Origin: Lachnospiraceae bacterium
GTDB lineage: Bacteria; Bacillota; Clostridia; Lachnospirales; Lachnospiraceae
DNA length: 40,411 nucleotides
NCBI GenBank assembly: GCA_017456585.1
Contig: JAFTJD010000048.1
Coordinates: forward strand, 1 to 40,411
Direction: 5' to 3'
The notes beneath the pieces were generated by a model. It was not told the origin of the DNA. It saw only the letters and a list, made by a program, of their open reading frames with translations, and searched no databases. Below are positions 40,384-40,411 of the stretch, one piece after another. Positions within the stretch are counted from its first letter, which is position 1. Each line of letters opens with the position of its first letter. Made by a program: the position numbers and the translations under genes.

Positions 40384-40411
40384 TTGACATCTTCCATACA
40401 TTTATTATATA
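40384..40411 (+). promoter_or_regulatory. Candidate rightward promoter at the window edge
   Basis: TTGACA (40384-40389), 16-bp spacer, TATATA (40406-40411). It would drive a gene beyond the window; the sequence ends here. Confidence 0.4.

Overview
The window comes from a low-to-moderate G+C, endospore-forming Firmicute, most likely an anaerobic gut or rumen member of the Lachnospiraceae or a close clostridial relative. The evidence is a spoIIAA-spoIIAB-sigF locus joined to spoVA genes, strong AGGAGG-type ribosome binding sites with occasional GTG/TTG starts, an ECF vitamin-type S component, cytoplasmic GH51 and GH2 glycosidases, and secreted proteins built from choline-binding-like repeats. 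The species assignment is inference. No tRNA, rRNA, CRISPR array or insertion sequence transposase was seen.

Layout. 1-720 is non-coding: a hairpin, a diverged copy of a dispersed palindromic element, four 63-bp tandem repeats and a terminator. 723-2685 (minus) is a two-gene operon of a UroD-family protein and a YghZ-like aldo/keto reductase. 3004-7293 (plus) holds an M20 (Sapep/PepV-like) dipeptidase, two tandem AraC-family regulators and a monofunctional biotin ligase. 7261-12129 (minus) is an operon of ECF S component, uridine-kinase-like P-loop protein, GH51 arabinofuranosidase and MATE pump. 12199-15280 (minus) is the forespore locus spoIIAA-spoIIAB-sigF-spoVAA-spoVAB-spoVAC, ending without spoVAD/spoVAE. 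15373-18301 (minus) is folC (interrupted by an in-frame TAG), a 50-aa acidic protein and a zinc-ribbon/TPR membrane protein. 18381-22708 holds a GH2 glycosidase divergent from a cytoplasmic CE4-like deacetylase. 22898-26533 (minus) holds a TSUP permease, an MFS transporter and an HtrA-like membrane protease, and 26776-27480 (plus) a lipoprotein. 27568-34987 (minus) is a surface-polysaccharide operon: ThDP enzyme, epimerase, two GT2 enzymes, flippase and priming sugar-phosphate transferase. 35216-36367 is a solitary tyrosine recombinase. 36525-40182 holds two convergent, paralogous secreted repeat proteins with a large palindromic element between their 3' ends.

How the parts relate. The AraC, GH51, GH2, deacetylase and transporter genes fit plant-polysaccharide scavenging with intracellular hydrolysis of imported oligosaccharides. 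The right third is cell-surface construction: a Wzx/Wzy-type polysaccharide operon lacking a visible polymerase, next to a recombinase and two repeat proteins that share a conserved 5' leader and probably a regulator. The most notable irregularities are the amber codon in folC, the short spoVA operon, the repeat and palindrome families at both ends of the window, and the ThDP carboligase-like enzyme heading a glycan operon.
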